Positions 35,105-45,801 of a stretch of 64,000 nucleotides of DNA are shown piece by piece. The translations under genes and the position numbers were made by a program. Position 1 is the first letter of the stretch. Every line of letters starts with the position of its first letter. The DNA comes from Segatella buccae ATCC 33574. Lineage in GTDB: Bacteria > Bacteroidota > Bacteroidia > Bacteroidales > Bacteroidaceae. The notes under the pieces were generated by a model that was not told where the DNA came from, did no database searches, and saw only the letters and a program-made list of their open reading frames with translations. The DNA lies in NCBI RefSeq assembly GCF_000184945.1, contig NZ_GL586311.1, forward strand, positions 2,280,590 through 2,344,589. The letters run 5' to 3'.

Positions 35105-35926
35105 ATGACAAGAAAAGAACTCATAGAACAGATTTTCACAAAAAAAAGTTTTTTGTGCGTAGGTCTTGACACGGATTTAAAGAAAATCCCCGAGCACCTA
35201 CTCTCGGAAGAAGACCCTTTGTTTGCATTCAACAAAGCTATCATTGATACTACAGCTCCCTATTGCGTGGCCTACAAACCCAATCTTGCTTTCTACGAAT
35301 GCTATGGACTGAAGGGTATGGTTGCCTTTGAGCGCACAATAGTCTATCTTAAAAAGCACTATCCCCACCATTTCATCATAGCAGATGCGAAACGTGGAGA
35401 CATAGGCAATACCTCCAAAATGTATGCCCGTACCTTCTTTGAAGAGTATGACTTGGATTCTCTCACCGTGGCTCCGTATATGGGTGAAGACAGTGTGAAG
35501 CCTTTCCTTGAGTATGAAGGCAAGTGGGTCATCTTGCTGGCACTGACAAGCAATAAAGGGGCGCACGACTTTCAGCTCATAAAAGATGCTCAAGGGGAGC
35601 GACTCTTTGAAAAAGTGCTGAAGAAAAGCCGTGAGTGGGGCAATAGCGAAAACATGATGTATGTTGTGGGAGCCACTCAAGGTGAGATGTTTAAGGACAT
35701 TCGCCGATACGCTCCCGAACATTTCCTTCTTGTTCCGGGTGTCGGAGCCCAAGGCGGAAGCCTTCAAGAAGTGTGCAAATACGGAATCATCAAAGACTGC
35801 GGACTACTTGTCAACTCCTCCCGAGGCATCATCTATGCAGACAATGGCAGGGACTTCGCTTCCACAGCGGCCCGAAAAGCTAAAGAAATGCAGTTGCAAA
35901 TGGAAGAAGAACTGAATAATCTATAA
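35105..35926 (+). CDS. pyrF: Orotidine 5'-phosphate decarboxylase
   Basis: PyrF converts OMP to UMP. The 273-residue protein is of the long type 2 form: [12 protein letters not shown] at the start, the catalytic [11 protein letters not shown] motif (K-x-D arrangement) near residue 98, [20 protein letters not shown] and NSSRGIIYA. It follows prfA, a common Bacteroidales order. The short gap between them shows no terminator. Confidence 0.95.
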   Translation: MTRKELIEQIFTKKSFLCVGLDTDLKKIPEHLLSEEDPLFAFNKAIIDTTAPYCVAYKPNLAFYECYGLKGMVAFERTIVYLKKHYPHHFIIADAKRGDIGNTSKMYARTFFEEYDLDSLTVAPYMGEDSVKPFLEYEGKWVILLALTSNKGAHDFQLIKDAQGERLFEKVLKKSREWGNSENMMYVVGATQGEMFKDIRRYAPEHFLLVPGVGAQGGSLQEVCKYGIIKDCGLLVNSSRGIIYADNGRDFASTAARKAKEMQLQMEEELNNL

Positions 35927-35999
35927 CGCCCCATCATAATCCCTCTATATGCTCTTACGCAGGAACAGTATAGGGGGATTTTACATACGGTTTTCCCAA

Positions 36000-37220
36000 A
36001 TGAATGACAGCAAAATCATCAATGATCCTGTATTCGGATTCATCAAAATCCCCAAAGGCATCCTTCTTGACATCGTGAAGCATCCGCTTATGCAACGGTT
36101 GACCCGTATCAAGCAGAACGGGCTCGCTTCGGTCGTTTACCCGGGTGCCCAGCACACCCGCTTTCAACATTCCATCGGAGCCTACCATCTGATGAGCGAG
36201 GCCGTACTCTCCCTGCAACAAAAAGGGCATTTCATCTTCGACAGTGAAGCGGAGGCCGTCGAAGCGGCCATCCTCATGCACGACATAGGGCACGCACCAT
36301 TCTCACATGTGCTTGAAGGCACATTGATTCACGACATCTCGCATGAAGAAATATCGCTCATGATGATGGAAAAAATCAATCGGGAGATGAACGGTGCACT
36401 CAATCTGGCTCTAAAAATATTCAAGGACGAATATCCCAAACGCTTTCTCCATCAGCTCATCAGTTCACAACTTGACATGGACAGGCTTGACTATCTCCGA
36501 CGAGACAGTTTCTTCACTGGCGTGACGGAAGGGAATATCGGCTCAGCCCGCATTATCAAAATGCTTGATGTCGTGGAAGATCAATTGGTGGTGGAGTCAA
36601 AAGGTATCTATTCCGTGGAGAATTATCTCACCTCGCGACGATTGATGTATTGGCAAGTGTATCTTCACAAGACGGCCGTAGGTTATGAAAAGATTCTAGT
36701 CAACCTGCTTAAACGCGCCAAACACTTGGCAGCCGAAGGACAAGAAGTCTTCGCTTCACCCCAACTCGCATATTTCCTCTACAACAATGTCGATGCCACA
36801 TTCTTTCATGAGCATGAGAAGTCGCTTGACATGTATGAATTGCTTGATGACAATGATATCTGGAGCAGTGCCAAAGTATGGATGCACCATGAAGACAGAA
36901 TTTTGGCATTGCTAGCCTCCGATTTCGTTAACAGGCGACTTTTCAAAATGGAAGTGCAAGAGACACCATTTGAGGCAGAATACCTCGACCATATCCGTCA
37001 AGGGCTGATAGACAATTTACATGTTTCAGAAGACGAAGTGGAATACCTCATGAGTTACAATACCATCGCCAAAGACATGTATGAGGCTGATGAAGACCGC
37101 ATCACAATAGTTTACAAAGATGGTTCGATGAAAGATATAGCTGACGCATCTGACCTCCTTAATATAGCCATTCCTTCTAAAAAAATTCGCAAATATTATC
37201 TCTGTCATCAGCGTTTCTGA
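36000..37220 (+). CDS. HD-domain phosphohydrolase (dNTPase/YwfO-like)
   Basis: The ATG at 36000 gives 406 residues starting MNDSKIINDPVFGFIKIP, the normal start of this family; the longer ORF start at 35949 adds unrelated sequence. Metal ligands are seen in HTRFQHSIGAYHL, LMHDIGHAPFSHVLE and SQLDMDRLDYLRRDSF. This is the HD layout of deoxynucleotide triphosphohydrolase-like proteins. The substrate is not known. It lies directly upstream of the lipid A cluster but is separated from it by a promoter at 37232. Confidence 0.88.
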   Translation: MNDSKIINDPVFGFIKIPKGILLDIVKHPLMQRLTRIKQNGLASVVYPGAQHTRFQHSIGAYHLMSEAVLSLQQKGHFIFDSEAEAVEAAILMHDIGHAPFSHVLEGTLIHDISHEEISLMMMEKINREMNGALNLALKIFKDEYPKRFLHQLISSQLDMDRLDYLRRDSFFTGVTEGNIGSARIIKMLDVVEDQLVVESKGIYSVENYLTSRRLMYWQVYLHKTAVGYEKILVNLLKRAKHLAAEGQEVFASPQLAYFLYNNVDATFFHEHEKSLDMYELLDDNDIWSSAKVWMHHEDRILALLASDFVNRRLFKMEVQETPFEAEYLDHIRQGLIDNLHVSEDEVEYLMSYNTIAKDMYEADEDRITIVYKDGSMKDIADASDLLNIAIPSKKIRKYYLCHQRF

Positions 37221-37231
37221 ATATTTTTTGT

Positions 37232-37239
37232 TATATTTG
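37232..37239 (+). promoter_or_regulatory. -7 box for lpxD-lpxC/fabZ-lpxA-miaA
   Basis: TATATTTG lies 28 bases before the lpxD ATG. The -33 position holds TTTC, not TTTG. Confidence 0.55.
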
Positions 37240-37267
37240 CAAAAATAATTCAAGCTGATTGATAAAA

Positions 37268-38311
37268 ATGGAATTTACCGCTAAGCAAATCGCTGCCTTT
37301 GTAGAAGGCCGAATTGAAGGCGACGAAAACGCCACCGTGAGTACTTTCACTAAAATCGAGGAAGGAGCTCCCGGTGCCATTTCGTTTCTCGCCAACCCCA
37401 AATATACCCATTTTATTTATGAAACAGCTGCATCTATCGTCCTCGTCAGCGAAGATGTGGAAATTGACAAGCCTGTAAAGGCCACGCTTATCCGTGTGAA
37501 AGATGCCCGCGATTGCGTGGCTCGCCTTTTACAGATGTATGAAGCTTCCAAAACAAAAAAAATCGGTATTGATTCCCTTGCATTTATTTCTCCTAAGGCC
37601 AAAGTTGGAAAAGATGTCTATATCGGAGCATTTGCCTTCATTGGCGATGGGGCCGTTGTGGGTGACGGAAGCCAAATTTATCCCCACGCCTATATCGGCG
37701 ATGGCGTTGAAATCGGTACACAGTGTATTATTTACCCCAATGTGACCATCTATCATGGCTGTAAATTGGGGAACAAGATCATTGTCCACGCTGGTGCAGT
37801 CATTGGGGCAGACGGTTTCGGATTTGCACCTTCGAGTGATGGAAACGGCTACGACAAGATTCCACAGATCGGTATTGTCAATATAGAAGACGATGTGGAA
37901 ATTGGAGCCAACACCTGTATCGACCGCTCCACAATGGGCAGTACCATCATTCGTAAAGGTGTGAAGCTCGACAATTTGGTGCAGGTGGCACACAATGTCG
38001 AAGTGGGTGAAAATACAGTGATGTCTGCCCAAGTAGGCATAGCGGGAAGTACCAAAGTTGGACAATGGTGTATGTTCGGCGGGCAAGTGGGCATTGCAGG
38101 GCATATCCAAATCGGGAACAAGGTATTTTTAGGTGCGCAAAGTGGTGTCCCGGGGAGCATCAAGGACAACCAGACACTTATCGGAACTCCCCCGATGGAA
38201 CCCAAGCCCTATTTCAAATCTCAAGCTATCTTCCGCCGCTTACCCGATATGTACAAACAGTTGGACGACTTGCAAAAGGCAGTGGAAAAACTCAAGAAGC
38301 AGCAAAGATAA
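37268..38311 (+). CDS. lpxD: UDP-3-O-(3-hydroxyacyl)glucosamine N-acyltransferase
   Basis: LpxD adds the second hydroxyacyl chain in lipid A synthesis. The ATG at 37268 gives 347 residues (the ATG at 37259 adds three). The N-terminal uridine-binding domain ([14 protein letters not shown]) is followed by left-handed beta-helix hexapeptide repeats from about residue 100 to 320. The catalytic His lies in [14 protein letters not shown], and a C-terminal helix follows. First gene of the lipid A block. Confidence 0.95.
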   Translation: MEFTAKQIAAFVEGRIEGDENATVSTFTKIEEGAPGAISFLANPKYTHFIYETAASIVLVSEDVEIDKPVKATLIRVKDARDCVARLLQMYEASKTKKIGIDSLAFISPKAKVGKDVYIGAFAFIGDGAVVGDGSQIYPHAYIGDGVEIGTQCIIYPNVTIYHGCKLGNKIIVHAGAVIGADGFGFAPSSDGNGYDKIPQIGIVNIEDDVEIGANTCIDRSTMGSTIIRKGVKLDNLVQVAHNVEVGENTVMSAQVGIAGSTKVGQWCMFGGQVGIAGHIQIGNKVFLGAQSGVPGSIKDNQTLIGTPPMEPKPYFKSQAIFRRLPDMYKQLDDLQKAVEKLKKQQR

Positions 38312-38349
38312 TTTCGATCAACATATAAATAACGAATTTGATTATAGAT

Positions 38350-39735
38350 ATGTCTAAGCAGAGGACACTTAAAGGCAGTTTTTCACTCTACGGAAAAGGC
38401 CTACATACAGGATTAAGTCTCACCGTCACTTTCAATCCTGCTCCCGAGAACACCGGCTACAAGATACAGCGTATCGACCTTGAAGATCAGCCAATTATCG
38501 ATGCTATCGCTGAAAAGGTCGTTGATACACAGCGGGGCACGGTTCTCGCAAATGGTGAAGCCAGAGTATCTACTGTCGAACATGGCATGGCCGCACTTTA
38601 TGCACTGGGCATCGACAACTGCCTGATTCAGGTCAATGGTCCCGAATTTCCTATCCTTGACGGCTCTGCAGCCATGTATGTAGAGAAAATCCAGGAAATT
38701 GGAATCGTCGAACAAAATGCCGAGAAGGACTATTATATCATTCGTCATAAACTTGAGGTGAAAGACGAAGAGACCGGTTCTACGATAACGATACTTCCCG
38801 ATGACCAGTTTTCTATCACGGCCATGTGCTCTTTCCAGTCGAAGTTTATCAACAGCCAGTTTGCAACGCTCGACAATATTGAGACTTTCCCCACAGAAAT
38901 TGCACCAGCCCGCACATTTGTCTTCGTGCGCGATATAGTTCCGCTGCTTGATGCCAACCTCATAAAAGGCGGAGATCTTGACAATGCCATCGTGATTTAT
39001 GAACGCGAGGTGACTCAAGAGCAGCTCGACCACTTGGCTGATGTACTCAAAGTTCCTCACATGGATGCAACGAAAGTAGGCTACATACAGCACAAACCGC
39101 TCATGTGGGAAAATGAATGCACACGCCACAAACTCCTTGACATCATTGGTGACATGGCACTGATTGGCAAACCCATTAAAGGACGTATTGTTGCCACACG
39201 ACCGGGACACACCATTAACAACAAGTTTGCACGCCTAATGCGTAAAGAAATACGTAAACATGAAGTGCAGGCTCCTATCTATAATCCCAATGAGAAGCCG
39301 GTGATGGACAATATCCGCATCCGTCAGTTGCTTCCTCACCGTTACCCCATGCAGCTGGTTGACAAGATCATATCCATGGGCCCGACCAGTATTGTAGGTA
39401 TCAAAAATGTGACAGCCAATGAACCTTTCTTCCAAGGACACTTTCCGGAAGAACCGGTAATGCCGGGTGTTCTGCAAATTGAAGCAATGGCACAATGTGG
39501 AGGGTTGCTTGTTCTCAATCAATTGGAAGAACCCGAACGGTGGAGCACCTATTTCATGAAGATTGATGAAGTAAAATTCCGTCAAAAAGTCATTCCCGGT
39601 GACACTCTCCTTTTCCGTGTAGAACTTCTTCATCCCGTTCGCCACGGCATAAGTTCCATGAAAGGCTATATGTTTGTCGGCGATCAGGTAGTGTCAGAGG
39701 CATCGTTCACGGCTCAAATCGTAAAAAACAAATAA
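38350..39735 (+). CDS. lpxC/fabZ: Bifunctional LpxC deacetylase / FabZ dehydratase fusion
   Basis: This 461-residue fusion is typical of Bacteroidetes. Residues about 1-305 are LpxC (zinc-dependent UDP-3-O-acyl-GlcNAc deacetylase) with the zinc His in EHGMAALYALGIDN and the TRHKLLDIIGDMALIG motif. Residues about 315-461 are FabZ with the catalytic His in QGHFPEEPVMPG and Glu in LQIEAMAQ. The fusion links the committed step of lipid A synthesis with the supply of hydroxyacyl chains. Start at 38350 (MSKQRTLKGSFSLYGKGLHTG) is preferred to the ATG at 38338. Confidence 0.97.
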   Translation: MSKQRTLKGSFSLYGKGLHTGLSLTVTFNPAPENTGYKIQRIDLEDQPIIDAIAEKVVDTQRGTVLANGEARVSTVEHGMAALYALGIDNCLIQVNGPEFPILDGSAAMYVEKIQEIGIVEQNAEKDYYIIRHKLEVKDEETGSTITILPDDQFSITAMCSFQSKFINSQFATLDNIETFPTEIAPARTFVFVRDIVPLLDANLIKGGDLDNAIVIYEREVTQEQLDHLADVLKVPHMDATKVGYIQHKPLMWENECTRHKLLDIIGDMALIGKPIKGRIVATRPGHTINNKFARLMRKEIRKHEVQAPIYNPNEKPVMDNIRIRQLLPHRYPMQLVDKIISMGPTSIVGIKNVTANEPFFQGHFPEEPVMPGVLQIEAMAQCGGLLVLNQLEEPERWSTYFMKIDEVKFRQKVIPGDTLLFRVELLHPVRHGISSMKGYMFVGDQVVSEASFTAQIVKNK

Positions 39736-39744
39736 CATTCTAAT

Positions 39745-40515
39745 ATGAATCAAATCAGTCCGTTAGCCTTTGTTCATCCGGAGGCCAAGCTCGGCGACAA
39801 CAACATCATAGGCCCTTTCTGTTACATTGACAAAAACACAGTACTTGGTGATAATAATGTACTTCAAAATAGTGTTACTGTCCATACAGGTGCCCGCATT
39901 GGAAACGACAATGAGATATTTCCCGGTGCAAGCATCTCTACCAAGCCGCAAGACTTGAAATTCAAGGGAGAAGAGACCACCTGTGTGCTTGGTAACAACA
40001 ACAGCATCCGGGAGAATGTAACCATCTCCCGTGGTACAGCCTCCAAAGGAACCACTACTGTCGGTAGCAATAACCTGCTGATGGAGAATATGCATGTGGC
40101 CCACGATTGCATTCTCGGAAGTGGTCTTATCATAGGCAATTCTACCAAATTGGCCGGTGAAGTCACCATTGATGACAACGCTATCATTAGTGCCACAGTG
40201 CTCTGCCATCAATTTTGCCATATCGGCGGTTACGTGATGATACAAGGCGGAAGCCGTTTCTCTCAAGACATTCCTCCATATATCATCGCCGGTAAAGAAC
40301 CTATCCGTTTCGCCGGTTTGAATTTGGTGGGACTCCGCCGGCGTGGATTCAGCAATGATCTCATCCAACACATCCACGAAGCCTATCGCCTACTCTACTC
40401 CAAAGGCGTGTTGGCCGAGGGTATACAGGAAATAAAGAATAATTTACAGATGACTCCGGAAATTCAATATATCATTGATTTTGTGAAGGACTCCAAGCGC
40501 GGAATCATCCGTTAA
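39745..40515 (+). CDS. lpxA: Acyl-ACP--UDP-N-acetylglucosamine O-acyltransferase
   Basis: LpxA carries out the first acylation of lipid A synthesis. The 256-residue protein is built of hexapeptide repeats in its first two thirds and a helical C-terminus. Conserved TISRGT and the catalytic His in MENMHVAHDCILG are present, as is the GLNLVGLRRRGFS segment. It begins 9 bases after the lpxC/fabZ stop. Confidence 0.96.
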   Translation: MNQISPLAFVHPEAKLGDNNIIGPFCYIDKNTVLGDNNVLQNSVTVHTGARIGNDNEIFPGASISTKPQDLKFKGEETTCVLGNNNSIRENVTISRGTASKGTTTVGSNNLLMENMHVAHDCILGSGLIIGNSTKLAGEVTIDDNAIISATVLCHQFCHIGGYVMIQGGSRFSQDIPPYIIAGKEPIRFAGLNLVGLRRRGFSNDLIQHIHEAYRLLYSKGVLAEGIQEIKNNLQMTPEIQYIIDFVKDSKRGIIR

Positions 40516-40562
40516 TCCCCTTGCTGCATCATACCAACTGACAGACAAGATCCTTTCTATAT

Positions 40563-41480
40563 ATGGATACGCTCGTTATTGTTCTTGGTCCCACCGGTGT
40601 AGGAAAAACAGAACTCTGCCTACAGCTTGCTGAACATCTCGGCACTCCTGTCATTAATGCAGACAGCAGGCAGATTTTTGCAGAGCTTCCTATTGGCACC
40701 GCTGCCCCATCTAAAGAACAACAACGGTGTGTAAAACATTTCTTTGTCGGCAACCACCATATACAGGATTACTACAATGCCTCCATGTATGAAGAAGATG
40801 TTTTAAAACTTCTTCCCCAAATATTCCATTCCCATTCTCACAGAGCCCTCCTCTCCGGCGGCAGTATGATGTATATTGATGCTGTCTGCAAGGGTATTGA
40901 TGACATACCTACCGTTGATGAACATACACGCACATTGATGAAACAGCGTTTGTCAGGCGAAGGGCTACCCACACTCGTAGCCGAGTTGAAACGACTTGAT
41001 CCTGAACATTGGGAGATTGTGGATAAAAAGAATCCTCGCCGTGTTATCCATGCCCTCGAGATTTGTCACATGACGGGGAGGACCTACACCTCTTTCCGTA
41101 CGAATCAAATAAAACGGCGACCGTTCAACATCATAAGGATAGGGCTTGACAGAGACAGGGAAGAACTCTATGAACGCATCAACAATCGGGTGCTCAAGAT
41201 GATGGAAGAAGGATTGGAAGACGAGGCGAGGGCTTTATATCCCCTTAGAGGATTGAACGCCTTGAATACGGTTGGTTACAAAGAACTATTCGCCTTTTTC
41301 GACGGCAGCATCAACCGGGAAGAAGCTGTGCGGCAGATACAGTCCAACTCGCGTCGATATATGCGTAAACAACTCACGTGGTTCAAGCATGATGAACAAA
41401 TCAGATGGTTTCATCCCGACAATATTAAAGAAATCATAAATTATCTGGACTGTCGCTTGCAGAATGAAATAAATGTGTAA
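40563..41480 (+). CDS. miaA: tRNA dimethylallyltransferase
   Basis: MiaA transfers the dimethylallyl group to A37 of tRNAs reading UNN codons. The 305-residue protein has the P-loop [15 protein letters not shown], the [17 protein letters not shown] motif, [13 protein letters not shown], and the late [15 protein letters not shown] and [12 protein letters not shown] segments. The His in the KHFFVG region fits the family. It follows lpxA after 47 bases; its stop overlaps a possible promoter for the PBP gene. Confidence 0.95.
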   Translation: MDTLVIVLGPTGVGKTELCLQLAEHLGTPVINADSRQIFAELPIGTAAPSKEQQRCVKHFFVGNHHIQDYYNASMYEEDVLKLLPQIFHSHSHRALLSGGSMMYIDAVCKGIDDIPTVDEHTRTLMKQRLSGEGLPTLVAELKRLDPEHWEIVDKKNPRRVIHALEICHMTGRTYTSFRTNQIKRRPFNIIRIGLDRDREELYERINNRVLKMMEEGLEDEARALYPLRGLNALNTVGYKELFAFFDGSINREEAVRQIQSNSRRYMRKQLTWFKHDEQIRWFHPDNIKEIINYLDCRLQNEINV

Positions 41481-41485
41481 TTTTG
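41457..41485 (+). promoter_or_regulatory. Possible promoter for the class A PBP gene
   Basis: TTG (41457-41459) and TAATTTTG (41478-41485) are 18 bases apart, slightly short. The -7 box begins at the miaA stop codon. Confidence 0.4.
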
Positions 41486-41510
41486 TCTTATCAGTAGAAA
41501 CTTTAAAGAA

Positions 41511-44012
41511 ATGAACAAGATAAAGAATTTCTTCAGCCGGTGTTCCGGGATAACCCATAACGCCTGGCTTTGGTATAAAGGACTATACCATGGACGCGCA
41601 TGGTATGTCAAGACAGGTGTCGCTTGTCTCTCCCTTTTTATAGCATTCTTCCTCTATTTGGGAGCTGTAGACATCAATTTCCTATGGTTGTTCGGTAAAT
41701 CCCCAGGCTATTTCTCAGGCATCATGCACCCTCAAACAAGCGAAGCATCTGAAATTTACAGTGCTGACGGCAAACTCATTGGAAAGTATTTCAATGAGAA
41801 TCGCACTCCCGTAAAATACGAAGATGTCAATCCCGCTTTTTTTCATGCTCTTGTAGATACCGAAGACGAACGTTTCTACAAGCATTTCGGTATTGACCCT
41901 ATCGGCATTTTCGGTGCCATGAAAGATGCTGTATTGCATCATGACGGGCGCGGAGCTTCCACCATCACCCAGCAGTTAGCTAAAAACATGTTCCGTGTAC
42001 GTTCGCAATATAGTACCGGACTTCTTGGCAAGATACCCGGTCTTAAGATATTGATTATCAAGAGCAAGGAGTGGATCATTGCCACAAAGCTCGAAACGGT
42101 TTACTCCAAGAAAGACATCATCACAATGTATGCCAACACCGTTGATTTTGGAGCCAATTCGTATGGTATTAAGACAGCGGCAAAAACTTATTTTAATACA
42201 ACACCACGCGACCTGACAACCGAGCAAGCGGCTGTCCTTGTAGGTATGCTGAAAGCCACGACCTACTACAATCCGCGGAGCAATCCCAAGAACAGCCTTT
42301 CCCGTCGCAATACGGTGCTCAACAATATGATGAAGCATGGTGATTTGTCTCGCACGGCCTGCGATTCTCTATCACAACTGCCCATCAAACTAGATTTCAA
42401 AGTGGAGGAAAACTATGATGGACAAGCTAAATACTTCCGCGAAGCTGTTGCCAACTATCTGAAAGACTGGTGTGAACAGGAAGGTTATGATCTCTATTCA
42501 AGTGGCTTGAAAATTTACACTACCATCGACACGCGTATGCAGAAATATGCGGAAGAAGCTGCCATCAAGCAGATGAAGAAGGTGCAACAAAACTTCAAGG
42601 CACATTGGGGTAATAATGATCCGTGGATTGACGAAAAGGGTAAGGTGATTCCCGGTTTCATTGAAGGCATAGCCCAACGACAACCGGAATACAAGGCCTT
42701 GATGGCTCGATTCCCCAATCAGCCCGACTCCATCACTTACTATCTCAATAAGCCTCACAAGGTAAAGCTCTTTGACTACGAAAAGGGCACCATTGAGAAA
42801 GAAATGTCGACCATGGACTCTATCCGTTATATGGTGCATTTCATGCATTGTGCCATGGTGGCCATGGAGCCACAGAGTGGTGCCGTTAAGGCCTGGGTGG
42901 GTGACATTGACTTCAATTCATGGAAATATGATAAGGTGACAGCCATGCGACAGCCTGGTTCCACCTTCAAACTATTTGTTTATACAGAAGCCATGAACCA
43001 AGGGCTCACACCGTGTGACAAACGCCGGGATGAGTATATCTCCATGCAAGTATACGATAAGAACAAGCATGAGAACGTGACTTGGACACCTTCTAATGCC
43101 AATGGCTCATTCTCCGGTGACTCCATGCCGCTCAAGAGTGCTTTTGCCAAGAGTGTCAACTCCATTGCCGTGCGCCTCGGGCAGGAAATGGGTATCAAGC
43201 GTATCATTACCACTGCACAAGCCATGGGCATCCACAGTCCCCTTGACGATCAACCGTCTCTGGCATTAGGGTCCAGCGACGTCAATCTGTTGGAAATGGT
43301 CAATGCTTACTGTGTCGTTGCCGACAATGGGAAACACCATGATCCTGTATTGGTAACGCGTATCGTAGACCATGAGGGCAACGAAGTCTATGTGGGGCCG
43401 AAAACCGATGAACAGGTCATCCCCTACAAGAGTGCTTTCTTCATGCAAAAGCTGTTGATGAGCGGCACTCATGATGCCGGCGGCACTTCTGTGAGTTTTT
43501 CTTCTGCCGATTACGCCGGTTCTTTCTTCAGAGACACTGACTTCGGCGGAAAAACCGGCACCTCCAACAATCACTCCGACGCTTGGTTCATTGCTGTGAG
43601 TCCCAAGCTTGTGGTTGGAGCATGGGTTGGAGGCGAATACCGTAGCATCCACTTCCGAACGGGAGCACTTGGACAAGGCTCCAAGACTGCCCTCCCCATT
43701 TGTGGCTATTTCATCAAGTCCGTATTCTCCGACCCGGCATTTCAAGGGTATCACGGAAAGTTTGACAAACCGAAAGACGAGGATATCACAAGCGACATGT
43801 ATGGTTGTGAAAGCTACTATAAGCCGGTGGTTCGCGACACCGTAAAGGAAGACAGTCTCACTCATGAAGACGAGATACAGCTTGATGCAAACGGCAATCC
43901 TATTCCACGCAATCTCATGGAGAGCGTCCAGGGCATCAAGGTGGAAGAACAAAAAGGTGAAAAGAAACGTACTCACCCTACAGAGCAGACAGTAACGCTC
44001 GAAGACTTGTAA
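41511..44012 (+). CDS. Class A penicillin-binding protein (PBP1A-type glycosyltransferase/transpeptidase)
   Basis: This 833-residue inner-membrane enzyme polymerises and crosslinks peptidoglycan. It has a short cytoplasmic N-terminus and one membrane segment (about 33-53). A GT51 glycosyltransferase domain follows (EDERFYKHFGID and GRGASTITQQLAKNMF with the catalytic Glu). The penicillin-binding domain has SxxK as STFK, SxN as SVN and KTGT. It ends in a charged tail. Length is normal for Bacteroidetes PBP1A. Confidence 0.95.
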   Translation: MNKIKNFFSRCSGITHNAWLWYKGLYHGRAWYVKTGVACLSLFIAFFLYLGAVDINFLWLFGKSPGYFSGIMHPQTSEASEIYSADGKLIGKYFNENRTPVKYEDVNPAFFHALVDTEDERFYKHFGIDPIGIFGAMKDAVLHHDGRGASTITQQLAKNMFRVRSQYSTGLLGKIPGLKILIIKSKEWIIATKLETVYSKKDIITMYANTVDFGANSYGIKTAAKTYFNTTPRDLTTEQAAVLVGMLKATTYYNPRSNPKNSLSRRNTVLNNMMKHGDLSRTACDSLSQLPIKLDFKVEENYDGQAKYFREAVANYLKDWCEQEGYDLYSSGLKIYTTIDTRMQKYAEEAAIKQMKKVQQNFKAHWGNNDPWIDEKGKVIPGFIEGIAQRQPEYKALMARFPNQPDSITYYLNKPHKVKLFDYEKGTIEKEMSTMDSIRYMVHFMHCAMVAMEPQSGAVKAWVGDIDFNSWKYDKVTAMRQPGSTFKLFVYTEAMNQGLTPCDKRRDEYISMQVYDKNKHENVTWTPSNANGSFSGDSMPLKSAFAKSVNSIAVRLGQEMGIKRIITTAQAMGIHSPLDDQPSLALGSSDVNLLEMVNAYCVVADNGKHHDPVLVTRIVDHEGNEVYVGPKTDEQVIPYKSAFFMQKLLMSGTHDAGGTSVSFSSADYAGSFFRDTDFGGKTGTSNNHSDAWFIAVSPKLVVGAWVGGEYRSIHFRTGALGQGSKTALPICGYFIKSVFSDPAFQGYHGKFDKPKDEDITSDMYGCESYYKPVVRDTVKEDSLTHEDEIQLDANGNPIPRNLMESVQGIKVEEQKGEKKRTHPTEQTVTLEDL

Positions 44013-44097
44013 ATCCAGCCTCTCACTTTCTAACAGAATACCGGACAATATCGATACTCCAAAAGACATTGAACCAATAGATCTGGAGAATCCAGAA

Positions 44098-45789
44098 TTG
44101 CAGAATGCACTTCAGATCATACAATTTACCCGTCGCTCGCTTTTCCTCACAGGAAAAGCAGGGACGGGTAAATCGACGTTCCTTAGACATATTGCAGCCA
44201 CCACCAAAAAGAAAAATATTATCCTTGCCCCCACCGGTATTGCAGCCATCAATGTCGGCGGTTCCACCCTCCACAGCTTTTTTAAGCTCCCGTTCCATCC
44301 ACTACTCCCTACAGACAGTCGCTATTCTCCGCGCAACATTCGCGACACGCTTAAATACAACACAGAGAAAATCAACATTCTGCGCGAAGTGGAACTCATT
44401 ATCATTGACGAAGTGAGTATGGTGCGAGCTGACATTATCGACTTTATTGACAAAGTGTTACGCATCTACAACCGCAATATGCGGGAACCCTTTGGTGGAA
44501 AACAACTTCTTTTGGTGGGTGATATCTATCAACTCGAACCTGTAGTGAGGGAAGAAGACCGAAAGTTGCTATCACCTTTCTATCCCGACAATTTCTTTTT
44601 CGATGCCAAAATTTTCCAGCAAATGCAACTGGTAAGCATCGAACTTAAAAAAGTGTACCGGCAAACCGATCCGGTCTTCATCGACATTCTTGACCATATA
44701 CGCACCAGCCAAATACGTACAACCGACTTAGCATTACTCAACAAGCGCGTAGGAGCCGAACTTAATACCGGCGACTCCAAGCTCTCCATCACCCTCTCCA
44801 CCCGTCGTGACACGGTGGACTACATCAACCAGCAGCAGCTCGACCTGCTGCCGGGAGAAGCGACACTATTCAGAGGAAGCATCGAAGGCGACTTTCCTGA
44901 AAGCAGTCTGCCCACCCCTATAGAACTCTACTTGAAGACGGGCGCACAGATCATCTTTATCAAAAACGACACTGATCACCGCTGGGTCAACGGAACACTT
45001 GGCACCGTCATTGGATTTGATGATGACGACGAACCGAAAATATTTGTTCGAACGGAAGAAGGAGACGATGTGTTGGTAGAGCCCGCAGCATGGAGCAACA
45101 TGCGCTATCATTTCAACGACAAGGAAAAGAAAATAGAAGAAGAGGAAATAGGACGCTATCTTCAATATCCCATTCGCCTGGCATGGGCTATTACAGTACA
45201 CAAGAGTCAAGGCCTTACATTCAAACAGGTGAATATCGACTTCACGGGAGGAGTTTTCGCCGGCGGACAAACCTACGTAGCCCTCTCCCGTTGCACCAGT
45301 CTTGAAGGCATACGTCTCCAAGAACCGCTCCGTGCCTCCGAAGTGTTTGTACGCAACGAAGTCAAGCAGTTTGCCCGCAATTATAATAATCAAGGCGTCA
45401 TCCATTCAGCCTTACAACAATCCCAAGCCGACAAACAATATTGGGATGCTATTCAAGCTTTCGACCGAGGCGACATGCAACAAGCCCTTGACAACTTTTT
45501 CCTTGCCATCCACAGTCGTTACGACATAGAAAAACCGGCAGCCCGCAGGCTCATTCGTCGAAAACTGAGCATCATCAACAGCCTTAAAGAAGAAAACAAC
45601 CGACTCAAAGAGGAGAAGAAAAAACAGGAGGAATTTTTGAAAACCCTTTCCACCGAATATGTCATTTTAGGCAAAGAGTGCGAGAAAGAGGGCATGCGAG
45701 AGGCGGCAGTCAACAACTATAAAAAGGCACTTGAACTCTATCCCACCCATCCTGTAGCCACACGAAGACTTCAAAAACTGACAAAATAG
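44098..45789 (+). CDS. PIF1/RecD-like superfamily 1 helicase with a C-terminal TPR-like tail
   Basis: The annotated start is a TTG at 44098 (563 residues). The frame stays open upstream to the PBP stop with no ATG, and the residues just before (DLENPEL) look like the usual N-terminus of this family, so a non-standard start further upstream is possible. Helicase motifs are the Walker A GKAGTGKST, Walker B IIIDEVSMV, LVGDIYQLEPV, and the late VHKSQGLTFKQVNID and YVALSRCTSLEG. After about residue 440 there is a long helical tail with a coiled coil (EENNRLKEEKKKQEEF) and a TPR-like unit (AAVNNYKKALELYPTHP). Probably a DNA helicase in repair or replication-fork maintenance. Confidence 0.82.
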   Translation: MQNALQIIQFTRRSLFLTGKAGTGKSTFLRHIAATTKKKNIILAPTGIAAINVGGSTLHSFFKLPFHPLLPTDSRYSPRNIRDTLKYNTEKINILREVELIIIDEVSMVRADIIDFIDKVLRIYNRNMREPFGGKQLLLVGDIYQLEPVVREEDRKLLSPFYPDNFFFDAKIFQQMQLVSIELKKVYRQTDPVFIDILDHIRTSQIRTTDLALLNKRVGAELNTGDSKLSITLSTRRDTVDYINQQQLDLLPGEATLFRGSIEGDFPESSLPTPIELYLKTGAQIIFIKNDTDHRWVNGTLGTVIGFDDDDEPKIFVRTEEGDDVLVEPAAWSNMRYHFNDKEKKIEEEEIGRYLQYPIRLAWAITVHKSQGLTFKQVNIDFTGGVFAGGQTYVALSRCTSLEGIRLQEPLRASEVFVRNEVKQFARNYNNQGVIHSALQQSQADKQYWDAIQAFDRGDMQQALDNFFLAIHSRYDIEKPAARRLIRRKLSIINSLKEENNRLKEEKKKQEEFLKTLSTEYVILGKECEKEGMREAAVNNYKKALELYPTHPVATRRLQKLTK

Positions 45790-45801
45790 ACACCATATCC
45801 T

